Assembly (NCBI GenBank): GCA_003024785.1
Contig: PUQB01000540.1
Location: 1-64,000 of the forward strand
Length of the DNA stretch: 64,000 nucleotides
Origin: Selaginella tamariscina
Lineage: Eukaryota; Streptophyta; Lycopodiopsida; Selaginellales; Selaginellaceae
Reading direction: 5' to 3'
Position 1 is the first letter of the stretch; each line of letters opens with the position of its first letter. The notes below the pieces were generated by a model that was not told the DNA's origin, ran no database searches, and saw only the letters and a program-made list of their open reading frames with translations. This document shows positions 40,340-52,360 of this stretch, one piece after another. The position numbers and the translations under genes were made by a program.

Positions 40340-41065
40340 TCTCGGTTAGCCGGGGCAACGGATTAATCCGGCCATTTTTTTTCCCTTTTAGAAGAGGTGG
40401 CGGGATTAATCCCGCCACCATCTCTTTGATAGTCATGGCAGAATTAGTCCGGGTAATGCTCTCCGCCTTTTGAAAAAGAGTGGCGAGATTAATCCTGCCG
40501 ATAACTCTTTTAACTGATAAAGAATTATCTGAATTTATTAAAAAGAGTTGTCGACGAGATTAATCTCGCCAACCATTCTAAGAGGCAGAGAAGGGGCAGG
40601 ATTAATCTTGCCACCACTTCCCTGTTTTAAAGATTTATGGGCAGGATTTATCCCGAGATCTCTTTGAAATCATAACTTCGAGAGAGTTTGGGCGGGATTA
40701 ATCCTGCCAGCTATTCCCCATCATAAGAATTGTGGGCGGGATTAATCCCGCTGCCTCTTCCTTGTTGGAGGAGTTGTGGCGAGATTAATCCTGCCATTTC
40801 TTCTTCATCGGAGGGAGTTGTGGTGGGATTAATCCCACCGTCTTCCTCATCAGAGGGAGTCCGCATCGGGATTAATCCCACTGCCTCTCTCTGACGAGGA
40901 AGATTCTGCGGCGGGATTAATCCCGCCAATTCTTCCTCGCCGAAGGGAATCGGCGGTTAGATTGATCCTACCAACTCTCTCCGAAGGGTAGAGTCGGCGG
41001 CAGGATTAATCCCGCCCATCGTTCCTCGTCGAAGGGAGTCATGGGCGGGATTAATCCCGCCCATC
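40340..41065. repeat. Palindrome array 3
   Basis: About 16 copies (by eye) of the same palindrome at roughly 44-48-bp spacing, with CTCCCTCCGACGAGGAAGAG-type spacers as in array 1. It stands 5' of the copy 2 transposase-like gene and is homologous to array 1 in inverted orientation. Confidence 0.92.
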
Positions 41066-41217
41066 AGTTGTATTGATCAAGCATGAGATATTATCTCTAT
41101 ACATAATTATGTATTATTGCACATGCATATTATTAAGCAACTGCAGTCCAAATTTCTTAGAAATATTGCATAAACAAAATATTATAAATAACACAATTAT
41201 TTATGTGCATGACAATA

Positions 41218-42321
41218 TGTTTAATATTGGAGATAAAGTATGTCTTCTTCGAACAATGAGATAGTTGGCACTAGAACTGTGGAAGTTCGAGATGATAATA
41301 CATCATGTCACAATATTGCCCAAGGATCTTGTATGTACGTATGGGTGAACACTATTTACAAGCATGTTGAGGTTCCGGGAATGGAATTTGAGGAGGGTTC
41401 TCCTGTATTGTGGAATTTGGATGAAGTTAAGACTGACACAAAATATGCAGAGTAGCACGAGTTCACCAGATGATGGCTTGCCTATTGTGATGGATGAGGT
41501 GATTCTCGTTCTTCATGAGATTGAAGTTGGGAGAGGCATCATCACAGCTATAAATCCAATGGAAGCAGTGTTAGAAGAGAAACTAGGGCCGACTTTGTGG
41601 GTGTAGTTGTGACAGAGGTTTCACCTAATGGCACATTGCATCCTGGATCCCTTGTGAGGTGGCGAACATCTGAATTAAGACGGCAAGATGGTTCTACATA
41701 TTCTGGGTTGGATTTCAATAATAACAACTCGGAAGAACAACTCATATTTAAAAAGGTTCCTTACATTGGTTCTTTTCTAAGAAAAAGGTAATTCATGGGT
41801 TGTAGATCTTCCTCTGTAAGTTTCAGCAAGAGGGTAAAGATGGATCCTACATCTTTTGAAAGTGTTACGAGCATTTCCACGATTGACTGCTAAAAAAAGA
41901 AGTATTGTCAGATGGCAAACTGGAATGAAATTACCTAATGTAGACATGTCTTTTATACGCTCACCCAAAAGCAAAGGCATGAGTTTGTATATGCTGCACT
42001 AATTGGGTGTATTGATGGAATGGCCTCGAACACAGGTTATCAGAGTACATCCATGGTATTTAATAAGGTGGCCATCTGCTTCAAAGCTTGGTACAGTATA
42101 TACGGGATCCCAAAGACCACGTTCTACCGTCGGAGGGATGAGTGGCTAGATGGAGCGCGAACCTCAGTACATGGGAACACTCGCTTGGTCAAAACCCGCT
42201 TTCACATTATGGCAGCCATAGAGATATTCAAGGCTTTTGTGGAAGCAAATGCAAACAGGATGCCTCACAAATGTTGAACCACAAATGCAGGGGTCAGGGA
42301 AAATCTCAAGGTTTTGCCTTC
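41218..42321 (+). pseudogene. DUF7869-like transposase gene, copy 2, 5' part
   Basis: MFNIGDKVCLLR starts at 41,218, then NNEIVGTRTVEVRDDN, VEVPGMEFEEGSPVLWNLDE, GVVVTEVSPNGTLHPGS, and the helix-turn-helix-like CFKAWYSIYGIPKTTFYRRR. Copy 2 has several frame breaks in this part. Identity to copy 1 is high at both DNA and protein level, so the two copies diverged fairly recently. Confidence 0.65.
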
Positions 42322-45300
42322 TGTTGGCATACCTGGGTCGATATGGTTGCCGCTTGCAGGAACGGGACCTATGATTCCAGTCTCCCGAAGGGACCTTCTA
42401 CGGGGTTGATTATCCCCCTCCATCCTGCGGCCGTAACTCCTTTGGCCATCTGCACCCCTTCGGTCCGCTGCTCTACCATTAGTGCAGCCGCCTGTGGTAA
42501 CCTTTTGCTCAAGAGTTTGGCCAGTCAGTAATAATCGTCCGTGTTGTGAGACCCGCGGATGTTACATACCCGGCAATACTTGTCCCCGCGTGCGGTGTAT
42601 CCCATTTGAGCCAGTGTCGTGGATAAGTCTTCCTTTCATGTGGCCCTCGTTGGGTTTCCCCCCGCTGCAGCTACTTGTGTCCCTTGGTTCCCGACCATTT
42701 CTCTCTTCTGGCCAACTTTGGAGCATCATAGAGGTTTTCCTCATTCAAGGTGGTGTCGTTTGCCCCTTCTGCGTCTGATTTGTCCTGCGTCTTCCTTTCT
42801 TGGTGTCTTTCAACTTCCCGCTTCTCAGCCTTCTTGGCATACTGGAGTAGTTTGTCGAACGTCCTGTCGTCATATAAGCTGATCCACTTGCGGATCTCCG
42901 GCCGCAGTCCCTTTTGGTACCACATTTTCTTGGTCAGGTCAACTGGGGCGTCTCTCATCCGGGCAATGTACCCAACATGCGGACCATATATTCATCAATC
43001 GACTCTCCTGCTTTCTATTTCAAGCTCGTTAGCTTGTGGATCACCTTCCTTTCACTCTTTTCCTCTCGGAAGGTATCCAGAAACACCCTTCGTGCGGTTT
43101 CCCAGCGAGCTCCTTCGTTTGCCTCGTGGAATCGCATCCACCAGTGTGTGCCTTCTTATCCAGAGTGCATGCGAAGGCACTCAGCTTCTTGTGATTGTCG
43201 ATTACACTCCGAAGTTTGCGCACCTATTCAAACTTGTGTATGTGTTGGTCTGTGTCTTCCCCCTTCGCTCCACGGAATGAGGCTAAGGGCACTTTTATGG
43301 TGCTCTCTTGCATCCGATTGAGCGCGCGGGCTAGTAAGGTAACCGGGTCGGTTTCCATGGCATCCCGTTGCGCCTGAGAGGTGTTCCAATCCGAACCCTC
43401 CGCTTCGGACGTGGTGTAGTCCACGTCCAGGTATTATGCGGGTACCTTTCTCCTTCTTCGCGGCCCTGCCCTCCTGTTGAGGGTGGGTGACGAGGATGGG
43501 CTCCTCCCGGCTATCCCTCGGGAGCCCCCTCCGCGGGACCAACCTGATGGCTGGTGGCACGGCTTACGGTATTCCCTCCTCTAACGAGTAGTTTTGTAGG
43601 ACCGTGCGCGGAATCCCCCTGCGACGTCTAGACGGTCGTGATTGATGGGGCGATTCCTCCTCGCCTTGAGACGGTATCCCCTTGTCTAGTGATGGTTGCA
43701 ACTCTACCGTGTGCCCTGGTGGGATTTCCCTCGCGGGGACAATGCGATACTAGTCGCTCGGGTGAATCTTCTCCTGCCTTGGACGAATTCCTCTCATCCC
43801 TTGTCCAAAGTGGCCATTGTGCGCCCCTCTTTCTAGTACCTCCTCCTAGTCCATCAGCTCATCGATGTCCAGTCACCTTTGCACAGGTGGTCGTCTCATG
43901 TGAACCCGGCCTTCCGAAGCCTTGGGTTCTCATCCTGGTAACCACCCTGGCCTACTGCATTGTCCGATCGACTGAACTCCTGAGTGCAGAGGTTGCCTTG
44001 TTGGCAATCGATGTCCCTCCCTATAAGGGCCTTCCGGATGAGCTCTTCCTCCCCTCTTTCCGAACAGCCACGGGCCCCCTACATCACCCTGGTGGGTGAT
44101 GACGGCCCTGGGTTTCCTACCTTACATCCGTCATGGCGCTAGCCACGCTGGACTTCCGACTCACGTCCCCGTCGCTATCCATGTTGCTTTCGCCCCCTCG
44201 AGATTCATGCCTCCGTCGCAGGCCTACCCTTTCCTAGGTGTGCAAGGTTTCCTCCTGGGGTACTCGTCAAACACAAGTTTTGCTCTTTGGTGTGGGGGCT
44301 CATCATGGCCGTCACTTTCGCCTACATCGTGAGGTGGAGGGCTTTCATCGTCCTGCCATCCATCCCATTCTGCATCATAAGTTATTGTCAGGTGAAGTCG
44401 CCCATCCGAGTGCTGTTCATACCCACATGCTGTTGTACCTGGACTGACATTTGGATGTGCTGCGATTCCTTCATATCCTTCTTCGTTGATGGTGGCGTGC
44501 GACTGCCTCTACCGCTGGTGTGCTGGGTCTACCATTGCTCAAAGATTCGGCCATGCGGCATTTACTCGTTCCCTTGGGTAGTGAGGCAGGGTCGATTGCG
44601 GCAACTAAGGTGCCTCGCCGGCTTCCATCAACCTCCCTCGGCCAGCCCATCACATCCTTCTGGCCAACTGTTGCTCGTCAATCTTTATTTGTTTGAACGA
44701 GTTAATCCCAGCTCTCCTTCGAGCCGCAACTCTGCTTGCTACTATGAACTCCATCCGTGTGTACTATCTATCCCTTTGTGGTCTTCACAAATGGTCGTCA
44801 AGGGACTTCGCAGGGCCAAATGTGGTGCTTCTCAGGAAGCTTCAGTAGTTGCCATGACGTTGTGGAGAGCATCCAACTCTGGGGTCCGAACCAGCAAGCT
44901 GGCCTTACCTCAGAAGTGATGGAAGGTGTTGGATGGCCTCTACCTAGACACTGCGAGGGTCCATGTACAAGTAGGGGAGTTCTACTATGGTAGTTTTGGC
45001 AGAGAGCATTGCTCAGCCCAGGAGTGGATAAGCGGGGAACACCCGCTTGTAAGGTGAATAGAAGGAATATGGATAAATTATATTGCCTGTCCGAGTACAA
45101 ACTATCTCGACAGAGGAGCAAGATATAAACACAGACTTGACTCCTAAAAAGACCCCGACCCACTACCAGCCTTCTTGCTTATATAGTGGGTTACCTAGCG
45201 CTAGACCCTAGGTACATGTGGCGCCTTCCTACTGGTTTGCCGCCTTGTGATAAAGTCCTGTCTGTCACATTTATGCGCCTCCCTCCCGCGTGCTATCCTA

Positions 45301-45425
45301 CGCACCATGGGTAGTTGGTCTGGATGATTGGATCTACGCCTGGTTACGCCACCGCTTGACATCGGTCACCATCAGTTCGTACATGAGGTACCTTCCTTAT
45401 CCGGCGCTTTGTTCCGTTGCTCATC
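42322..45425 (-). mobile_element. Ty3/gypsy piece: terminal repeat, leader and gag (fossil)
   Basis: Read on the minus strand from 45,425: short internal 3' end, terminal repeat region (about 45,345-44,940, matching 63,580-64,000), leader, then gag-like text including MDYTTSEAEGSDWNTSQAQR (43,424 downward) and KMWYQKGLRPEIRKWISLYD (about 42,925-42,870). The piece is the same family as 56,396-64,000 and stops at 42,322 where the inversion begins. It is broken in many places. GC-rich plus-strand frames here are antisense shadows. Confidence 0.8.
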
Positions 45426-45744
45426 CGGGCCGTCTGGTCATTTGATGGTATCTGACCACCGTCAACCAATCCATCCTGTGTTCCATGTTTCTTTGTTGGA
45501 GCCTTGTGCCCATTTTGCATCATCGAGAACTCTTTAATGTAACGTTTCGTCTCGAGCTTCCACCAGCCATTCGGATCCATCCCGTGCCCATCTTGTTCAT
45601 ACTCCTGATCTTGTTACGAGTTTCATCATCGATATGCTCCTGATCTTGTTACTGAGTTTCATCATCAATATCCTACTCGATATCCTACAAAACCTGGCTA
45701 CATACTCGATATCCTAATAAAACTTGGCTACAAAACCTGAACTA

Positions 45745-46165
45745 GTGATGCGTGGTGCTCGTCATCAGTTGCTGGTGAACCTGAGTTCGAGGTTGGTTGC
45801 TGAAACCTGGCTACAAAACCTGGACCAGTGACGCATGGTGCTCGTCATCAGTTGCTGGTGAACCTGAGTTCGAGTTGGTTGCTGTAAATGCACTTGGGAG
45901 CATGCTGCTCATCATCAGTTGCTGGTGAACCTGAGTTCGAGGTTGCTGCAAATGCACCTTGGGAATGCTGCTGTCATCATTGCTGGTGAACCTGAGTTCG
46001 AGGTTGGTTGCTGTAAACGCACTTGGGAGCATGCTGCTTGTCATCAGTTTGCGAACCTGAGTTCGAGGTGCTGCAAATGCACCTTGGAGAATCCTGCTGC
46101 TCGTCATCAGTTGCTGGTGAACTTGAGTTCGAGGTTGCTGCAAACGCACTTAGGAGCATTCTACT
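45745..46165. repeat. Tandem repeat, about 65-70-bp units, in the gypsy 3' region
   Basis: Six or seven units contain CATCAGTTGCTGGTGAACCT then GAGTTCGAGGTTG, with a variable TGTAAATGCACTTGGGAGCA part. Confidence 0.85.
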
Positions 46166-46187
46166 CATCTTGTTCATGATCATGATC

Positions 46188-46432
46188 TTGTTACTGAGTT
46201 TCATCATCGATATCGGTGCTCGTCATCAAAGGGGGATAGTGTTACTGAGTTTCATCATCGATATCGGTGCTCGTCATCCAAGGGGGATTCATCATTGATA
46301 TCGGTGCTCGTCATCAAAGTGGGGATAGTGTTACTAAGTTTCATCATCGATATCGGTGCTCATCATCAAAGTGGGGGATAGTGTTACTAAGTTTCATCAT
46401 CGATATCGGTGCTCATCATCAAAGTGGGGGAT
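46188..46432. repeat. Tandem repeat, about 53-58-bp units, before the polypurine tract
   Basis: Four to five units of GTTTCATCATCGATATCGGT followed by GCTCATCATCAAAGTGGGGGATAGTGTTACTAA. The polypurine tract of the element is itself the end of the last unit. Confidence 0.88.
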
Positions 46433-46845
46433 AGTGTAAGGATCATGAATTATTTTTTATCTTTTACAAGACTTGAACTCGAGACCTTTCCACTAACACA
46501 CATATGTGTTAGCCAACTTGTCCGTATAATCATGAATATTAAATTACACCATCAATAGCAAGGCATATATTCATACGCATGTTCCATATCAGTTGTGGAC
46601 CACACAATCCTCAGGACCTCAGATATATAAACAGGGTTCCAGTTCCAGGTTTCTCAGAATCATTAACACTAGTCTTCGGCGTTGTGTTTCATTTTGTATT
46701 CATTTCTCTCTTGAATACAATCTCCTCTTTTCAACTCAAAGGTTTCGCCCTTGTTCTAAAGGTTTTTCCTTTGCACAAGGTCATGACAGGAACTGGAGGA
46801 AGAGGAGCTTGCGATGTCAAGACTAATATGTGAGAACACATTCTT

Positions 46846-48310
46846 TGCCAAGTCGTCTGTAGCCAATTACAAATAGATGCCCTGTAGAAGTGTTGAATTT
46901 GCTGGAGTAATGAACCTGTAATGCTGCAAGCCAAAATCAATTAGACCCAGCAACACTTGCTTTTGACAGTCATATGCAGAATCGCTCGGGGTCGGTGCAA
47001 GGTAAGAGTGCCTAAACAATGCATCGCTTTGCCATTTCCAAAAACCAGGCCTGTAGACAATGACAAAATCAAAACGTGATACGAATTCTGTCCACTTAGG
47101 CTGTCGCCGACTGAGAACTCGAGCCGTTTGAAAAAACTCCAGGTCTTGTAATTCGTAAGAACTTGTACAGGATGTGCAGCACCTTTTAAGAAATGCCGTC
47201 ACTCCTCAAACAAATCCACAATGGCCTTGAGTTCCTTGTCATGAATTTCGTAATTAATCTCCGCCAAAAGGAACTTACAAAAGTGAAAGGTTACAGGATG
47301 GAGTAACTTGTCTTTTCCAACTTGTGATAAGATAAAACCTACTGCAAAGTTCAAAGCATTTGCTTTAACGAAGAAGGAACAAGAAGGATTAGGATATGCT
47401 AAATCGAAGCTGTTATGAAGGCGTCATTGAGTGCTGTGAATGCATGATCTACCTTGTCGAATCAAGAGAAATCCCCTATGCACTTGGTGAGTTCCTTGAG
47501 TGGAAGTACACACTTGGAGAAGCCCTGTATGAATCACCTATAGAAATTTGCAAAGCCAAGGAAACATTGTACATTTCGTACAGACTTAAGCCTCTCCCAC
47601 TCCATGACAGTCTTCACTTTGTGCATGTCCATTGAAACGACAGCAGAAGAGACGATGTAATCCAAGAACTCCACAGTATCCCTGTTGAAAAAACACTTAT
47701 CCAACTTTGCATATAGGCCATGCTCACGAAGCTTCTGTAGAACTAGTTATACATGCTTGTCATGTGCCATCTGGTCCTTGGAAAAAATCATGATGTCATC
47801 GAGGTAGATCGCCACAAACTGGTCCAAAAAGTTGCGAAAGATGTCGTTCACTATGTATTGTAACACGGTTGGGCCATTTGTAATTCTAAAAGGCATTACT
47901 GTGTACTTGAAGTGTCCATACCTTGTACGAAAGGTAGTCTTCCACTCATCGCCTGGACAAATTTATATAAGATTGTAGGCCCCTCGTAAGTCGATCTTCA
48001 TAAACACCTTTGCTCCTTGTAGCTGATCGAGAAGTTCTGAAATTAATGGCAACGGGTATCGATTCTAGATGGTGACTTGATTCAAACCTTTATAGTCCAC
48101 AACCAAACGCAAATTTTCATTTTTCTTCTTGATAAAGAAGATAGGTGCTCCTGTAAGGATTTTGAGTGATGAATAAAGCTAGATGCCAAGTTGTCCTCAA
48201 TGTACTAACGAAAAACCTCCAATTCTATAGGTGACAGTGCATAAATCGGTCTAACAGTGGAGTCTTTCCCTCTGCAAAATCGATGGGACAGTTGTAGGAC
48301 CTATGAATAA
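46846..48310 (-). mobile_element. Ty3/gypsy RT-RNase H piece, third family (fossil)
   Basis: On the minus strand the text gives reverse transcriptase (FVAIYLDDIMIFSKDQMAHD near 47,825-47,750) and RNase H ending VLSRRQPKWTEFVSRFDFVI then VYRPGFWK (about 47,120-47,030). No LTRs of its own were found. It is broken in many places and old. Confidence 0.8.
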
Positions 48311-50454
48311 AAAGAACTGCAGCTTTGTGCTTATCAAAAATATCCTGAAAGAAGTAATATTTAAAGGCAAGGAAGAAGTAGGAGAAGGAGAAGGAGATTA
48401 AAAAACAAGAGAGTCAGATACATGAGAGGTAAAAGAGGATGTAGGAGTTACTTAAAAAGCAAAAAGATAAAAAAGAGCAAGGTCAGTGGCAAGTTCATGT
48501 ATAGTAGTGGTAAGAACACAGAGAGGAGAAAAAGGGAGTTGTGAACAAAAAAGAAGAAGGATCTTGGGGAATGGAACAAAAGCAGAGTAATGAAAAGAAA
48601 CAAAATTGGGAAAAACATGTGCTGATGTTGACAAGTGTACATGATTGGAAGAACTTTGTACAGAAGTCCGTGAATGCATAATAGTGAAGAGAGCTTGCGA
48701 ATGTGCTGACGAACTGACATGAGATGGATCTTGTCGAGGAGGAACCTTCAACACTGATATAGTGATCGTGGCATTGACACATATATTTAATTACAATTTA
48801 CAGTAACCTTGTAACAAAAAATGATTCCATATTTGAAGCATAGAACAAGCCTGCTTCCGCTAAATTCATTGCTTTTTTTTATATATGCTTAGTATGTGTC
48901 TATACTAACACAATTATATTATAGCTTAGGCAATATATGTAGCTAGAGAAGCAAAGAATAGTTGAATGGTGTTAGCATTCCTTTCTCCATACTTTACAAA
49001 GTTTGTAGATTATGGATTCATAGCGAAGATGGAAGAGTAGCTAGACTCTATTTCCTCTGGAGTGTTGAATGAAAAGACGTGTTAAGGCATTTTTGGCCAA
49101 ATTCCATGCTCCATGGGCCAAGCCTCCAACAAGCACGTTGCCCAAATGCTAGCTGAGGTGTGTGTGTGTGCGCATGTGGGCACGCTTATATAGATAGATA
49201 GATACATACGTAGATATAGAAACATACACACATGCACACCCAACAACAGGTTCTTAAAGAGTATCATTTCATTATCTTTCTAGGTATAAATGTTATAATT
49301 AATCTTTTTAATTCTTGTTTATCAAAATACTTATATATTAATATCAAATTTCATTTTGCTCCAAGATAAAGTTTTGATAAAAATAAATGATATAGAATAA
49401 ACAACTACATTAAATATTCTTACAATTAATACATTTATGTATTATACATAAATATACATGCCCATAACCGTAAGAATACAATAAACTTATAAACATGAAC
49501 CACTATATGCACACGCTTGTAGCGCCACTGCCCACAATAACTATACACTTTCCACAAACATTGTAGTGCCGGTGTGTGTGGAGAGTGTAAATAGTGATTG
49601 TGTGTGCACACACACTCACAAAACTTAAACCCTAAAATGCTTGAGCGCAGACACATTTGTATAAATATGTAGTGTCATTATCCACACATGAAACACCATT
49701 GTCCACACACACATACAATTCTAATGCGCCCACACACTTGAATTGTAGTTACACAATGTCCACACACACACACAATACACATAAGAAAATATAATATATA
49801 TTATTGATAATATATATATAAGCAGCATACAATTGCTATGTTTATATTCTCAAACAGGTGGATAGTGCATTTTTACAAGTGTGTGTTCACATGGGTATGG
49901 ACAGCTATATGTGTGTGGAGTGGTGCAACATCAAGTTACACTGAAAACATACACATGTCCATAATGTAGTCATCAATATCGAATATGCACTTGGTTTTCT
50001 ACATAGTTTTGATTACTTAATTTATTATAAAATTACCAAGGCAAATATTGTACTTCAGTTATTTCAAATAACCACTTGAATATATATATATATATAATAT
50101 AATATATATTATATAAATGCCAAATTACAGCAAATTAAATATATAAACCATTCACATATTTAGCCTATCACCTAATATCTATAAAATATCATTAAAATTT
50201 ATAATTTTATTTAAATTTAAAATCTTTTAAGTGTAATGAGATTGAGTAATTATAAATAGATAAAGCATATGGATATTTCGCCTAATTTACTAATATATTA
50301 TGGATTTAATAAACACTCAATATACTCATTTATTTAAATTTTAAGAAGGAAAAACTCAATCTTAAGAGACTCCACAAATGTATCGATTTCCAAGTTAAAA
50401 TCCAATATACCAAACTGACTATTTATACTCTTCACTTTTTATTTTAACATGTAG
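48311..50454. other. Low-complexity and AT-rich DNA, no gene recognised
   Basis: 48,340-48,780 is purine-rich on the plus strand and may be a tail of the neighbouring gypsy piece. From 48,800 the sequence is AT-rich with CA/TG microsatellites (49,155-49,175 and 49,690-49,780) and a (TA)n tract near 50,080-50,120. Confidence 0.45.
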
Positions 50455-51130
50455 TCAATATAATATAATTGTGTGCTCGGACTTGTAAATTTTATTCCAG
50501 ACAATCTTCTTTTGCACCCAATCCACCTCTCCTCTCCATAATTCCTTGCCATCTGTATCAGTACCATATATACATTCTCCACGCCCCAGCAAAGCAATCC
50601 GAGCATTACCGTTTAAAAGTTTAAATGAGCAAGCACAATCACATACTGCAATGGTACTCCTTTGCTGACATTGCATAGTAGGGATTAATACAGACTCTAG
50701 TTGGGTATGTTAATGCATCACCATGCACTACCCAATGTTTGGATCTCCAATCTAAAGTTGCCACACTCCATGCAAAATCCCCACTGTAGAAACAATTCCC
50801 GCAATGTTACTGCCATTGCAAATCATAGATATTATGCGCCCTTGCTCTTTGCACCCAATCCACTCATTCTTCATAGGATCGTATACTAGAACTGCATCCC
50901 AACAAGATGCTAGAACATCTCCTTTGAACGAGATTAAGGATAATTAATTTGACCATGTATGATTTAGGTGTAATTGGTTCTTCCATGGTAGAATTTTCCA
51001 TTCACGTTTAACACTACACAAGTCCATGTAACAATAACAAAATGGCTTAAATACCCAACAATGCCATTACAGTAGCCTATCTTTTGTAAATCCAATCGTT
51101 CCAGGCACAACAAAATCAAACTTCATACCA
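50455..51130 (-). pseudogene. Kelch-like coding remnant
   Basis: Minus-strand text includes ASCWDAVLVYDPMKNEWIGC, a kelch-like blade with the VYDP...W spacing, then the clean frame MQCQQRSTIAVCDCACSFKL continuing to GKELWRGEVDWVQKKIVW (50,676-50,455). The frames are interrupted. F-box/kelch is one possible origin; the family is uncertain. Confidence 0.3.
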
Positions 51131-51384
51131 TCTTCACTAAACTCGATAAATTGGTAGTGCTTTCTCTTTTATAAACTATAACCCCATGAGGAAGAGGCAA
51201 AGGAGGTAGTTGTTTAATGCTTCTTTGCCAATCTTTACATAGTGAACACGCAACACACCTGGATTTCCTAGACATGCGTGGTAGGATTTACCTCCACAAT
51301 GTGTTGTGGCAAACCAGGAAGAAGCTTGGAATATGCCATGAAAAAATGACAACAAATAATACCTAAGGCATAGGACATTCCTTA

Positions 51385-51495
51385 AATACCCACGATTCCA
51401 CGCAAGTATCCAGGATCCCAGGCACGCATCTAGGATTCCACGCACACATCCAGGATTCCATGCAGGCATCTAGGGTTCCATGCACGCATCCAAGA
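51385..51495. repeat. Tandem repeat of about 23 bp
   Basis: About five units of the pattern CGCATCTAGGATTCCATGCA. They extend the neighbouring minus-strand frame into a WNPGCVRGILDACLGSW-type repeat peptide that is unlikely to be functional. Confidence 0.8.
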
Positions 51496-51539
51496 TCGGA
51501 CGGACCAATGATGCTAAACCCTAACCCAATTTTACCCTT

Positions 51540-52360
51540 AAACCCAATTTGACATCCACACACCCATATTTTTGTGGTGTGTTGCAGTTCGCTTCCGCAT
51601 ATCACCGTGGACATGATATGGGTACTGCTGCACCTCTTCATACACAGCAACAATATGCTCCTGACACAAAGTCCAAGCATCATGCTCTAGAGCCTCACCA
51701 CTGTATGAAGTCGATCCAACACATGCACATGCCACCAACCTTCACATGAAGAGTAGTAATCCATCTTGATAACATTCCACTCCCTGGAAGTGTCTTATAA
51801 GAGAATCTCGGAGCAGAGCCTGCCTCACTCCACTTGCTATGGACATCTACGCCGTACCTCTGGCAAAACTTGAATATCTTTTCGTCTCCATTTGAGTACC
51901 TTAACCTAAATATCAACTGTGGATCTCTTCCCCTATACATCTTACACACCGTACTGTTGTCCAACTCCCGAGTGAAACGCTCCACCCTAAGGCCAAGATG
52001 CTTCACCACTTCGTTAGTTAAATACCAAGGCCAGGCAGTTGCATCGGCTCTTGCCTCATAAAACTCGCTGGACAAAACCCAAAGCACCTTGTAGAAATCT
52101 ACAAGGAACTTTATGGCAACGGGAATAGAAGACAAACTCTTGACAAATGCATCAGCTGCCCGTTATCCTCTAAGAATCGGAGAATATGCAAATATGGGTG
52201 AAAGGCTAGTAACCAGGACGTTCATGGCAGATAGCACCTCCCACTCTTATAGTCGCCCCAACAACTTCCGGTGCAACAAATCGGAGGAAGAAATGACCAA
52301 GTACTTGCAGCCATATCAAAGCACCGACAACAACAACTAGAAGAAGACATGTTGACTTTT
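51540..52360 (-). pseudogene. Protein-kinase-like remnant
   Basis: A continuous frame at 52,135-51,695 contains DPQLIFRLRYSNGDEKIFKF then CQRYGVDVHSKWSEAGSAPR, which resembles the beta-3/alpha-C part of a divergent kinase-like family (VVKF..RYG..VH..LAE.G.AP). In a neighbouring frame YHVHGDMR (about 51,620) resembles the catalytic-loop HGDLR of the same family. The two parts are in different frames and the end is missing, so it appears non-functional. Confidence 0.4.

Larger units (their letters stand above)
40046..42321 (+). mobile_element. DUF7869-like element, copy 2, 5' half
   Basis: Plus-strand counterpart of copy 1: leader (40,046-40,340; shares CTTTCTCCGGCAAGGGTTTC with copy 1 in reverse), palindrome array 3, spacer, then the transposase-like gene. 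It stops at 42,321, exactly where the minus-strand piece at 54,558 begins in the same gene, so the gene is split by the inversion at 42,322-54,558. Confidence 0.75.
45430..46845 (+). mobile_element. Ty3/gypsy 3' end with LTR, second family (fossil)
   Basis: QPIHPVFHVSLLEPCA (about 45,466-45,513) is the integrase C-terminal block of Ty3/gypsy. Tandem repeats follow, then a polypurine tract AAAGTGGGGGATAG ending at 46,433, then an LTR from TGTAAGGATC (about 46,434) to about 46,845 with a TATATAAAC box near 46,623. The left part of the element is absent. It is broken and of moderate age. Confidence 0.7.

Noticed and set aside
43638-44919. Long GC-rich plus-strand open frames, and similar minus-strand frames at 56,557-57,270 and 57,666-58,310
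   Set aside because: They are antisense to the gypsy leader and gag region, whose real coding strand shows family motifs. The two sets mirror each other because the element lies in both orientations.
46466-46490. CTTGAACTCGAGACCT, resembling a reverse tRNA or SINE B-box
   Set aside because: It is part of a gypsy LTR with clear polypurine tract and TATA box. No SINE boundaries or A-box were found.
48448-48782. Overlapping minus-strand frames of about 90-100 residues
   Set aside because: The sequence is a purine-rich low-complexity stretch. The peptides are Phe/Leu/Ser-rich in every frame and match no family.
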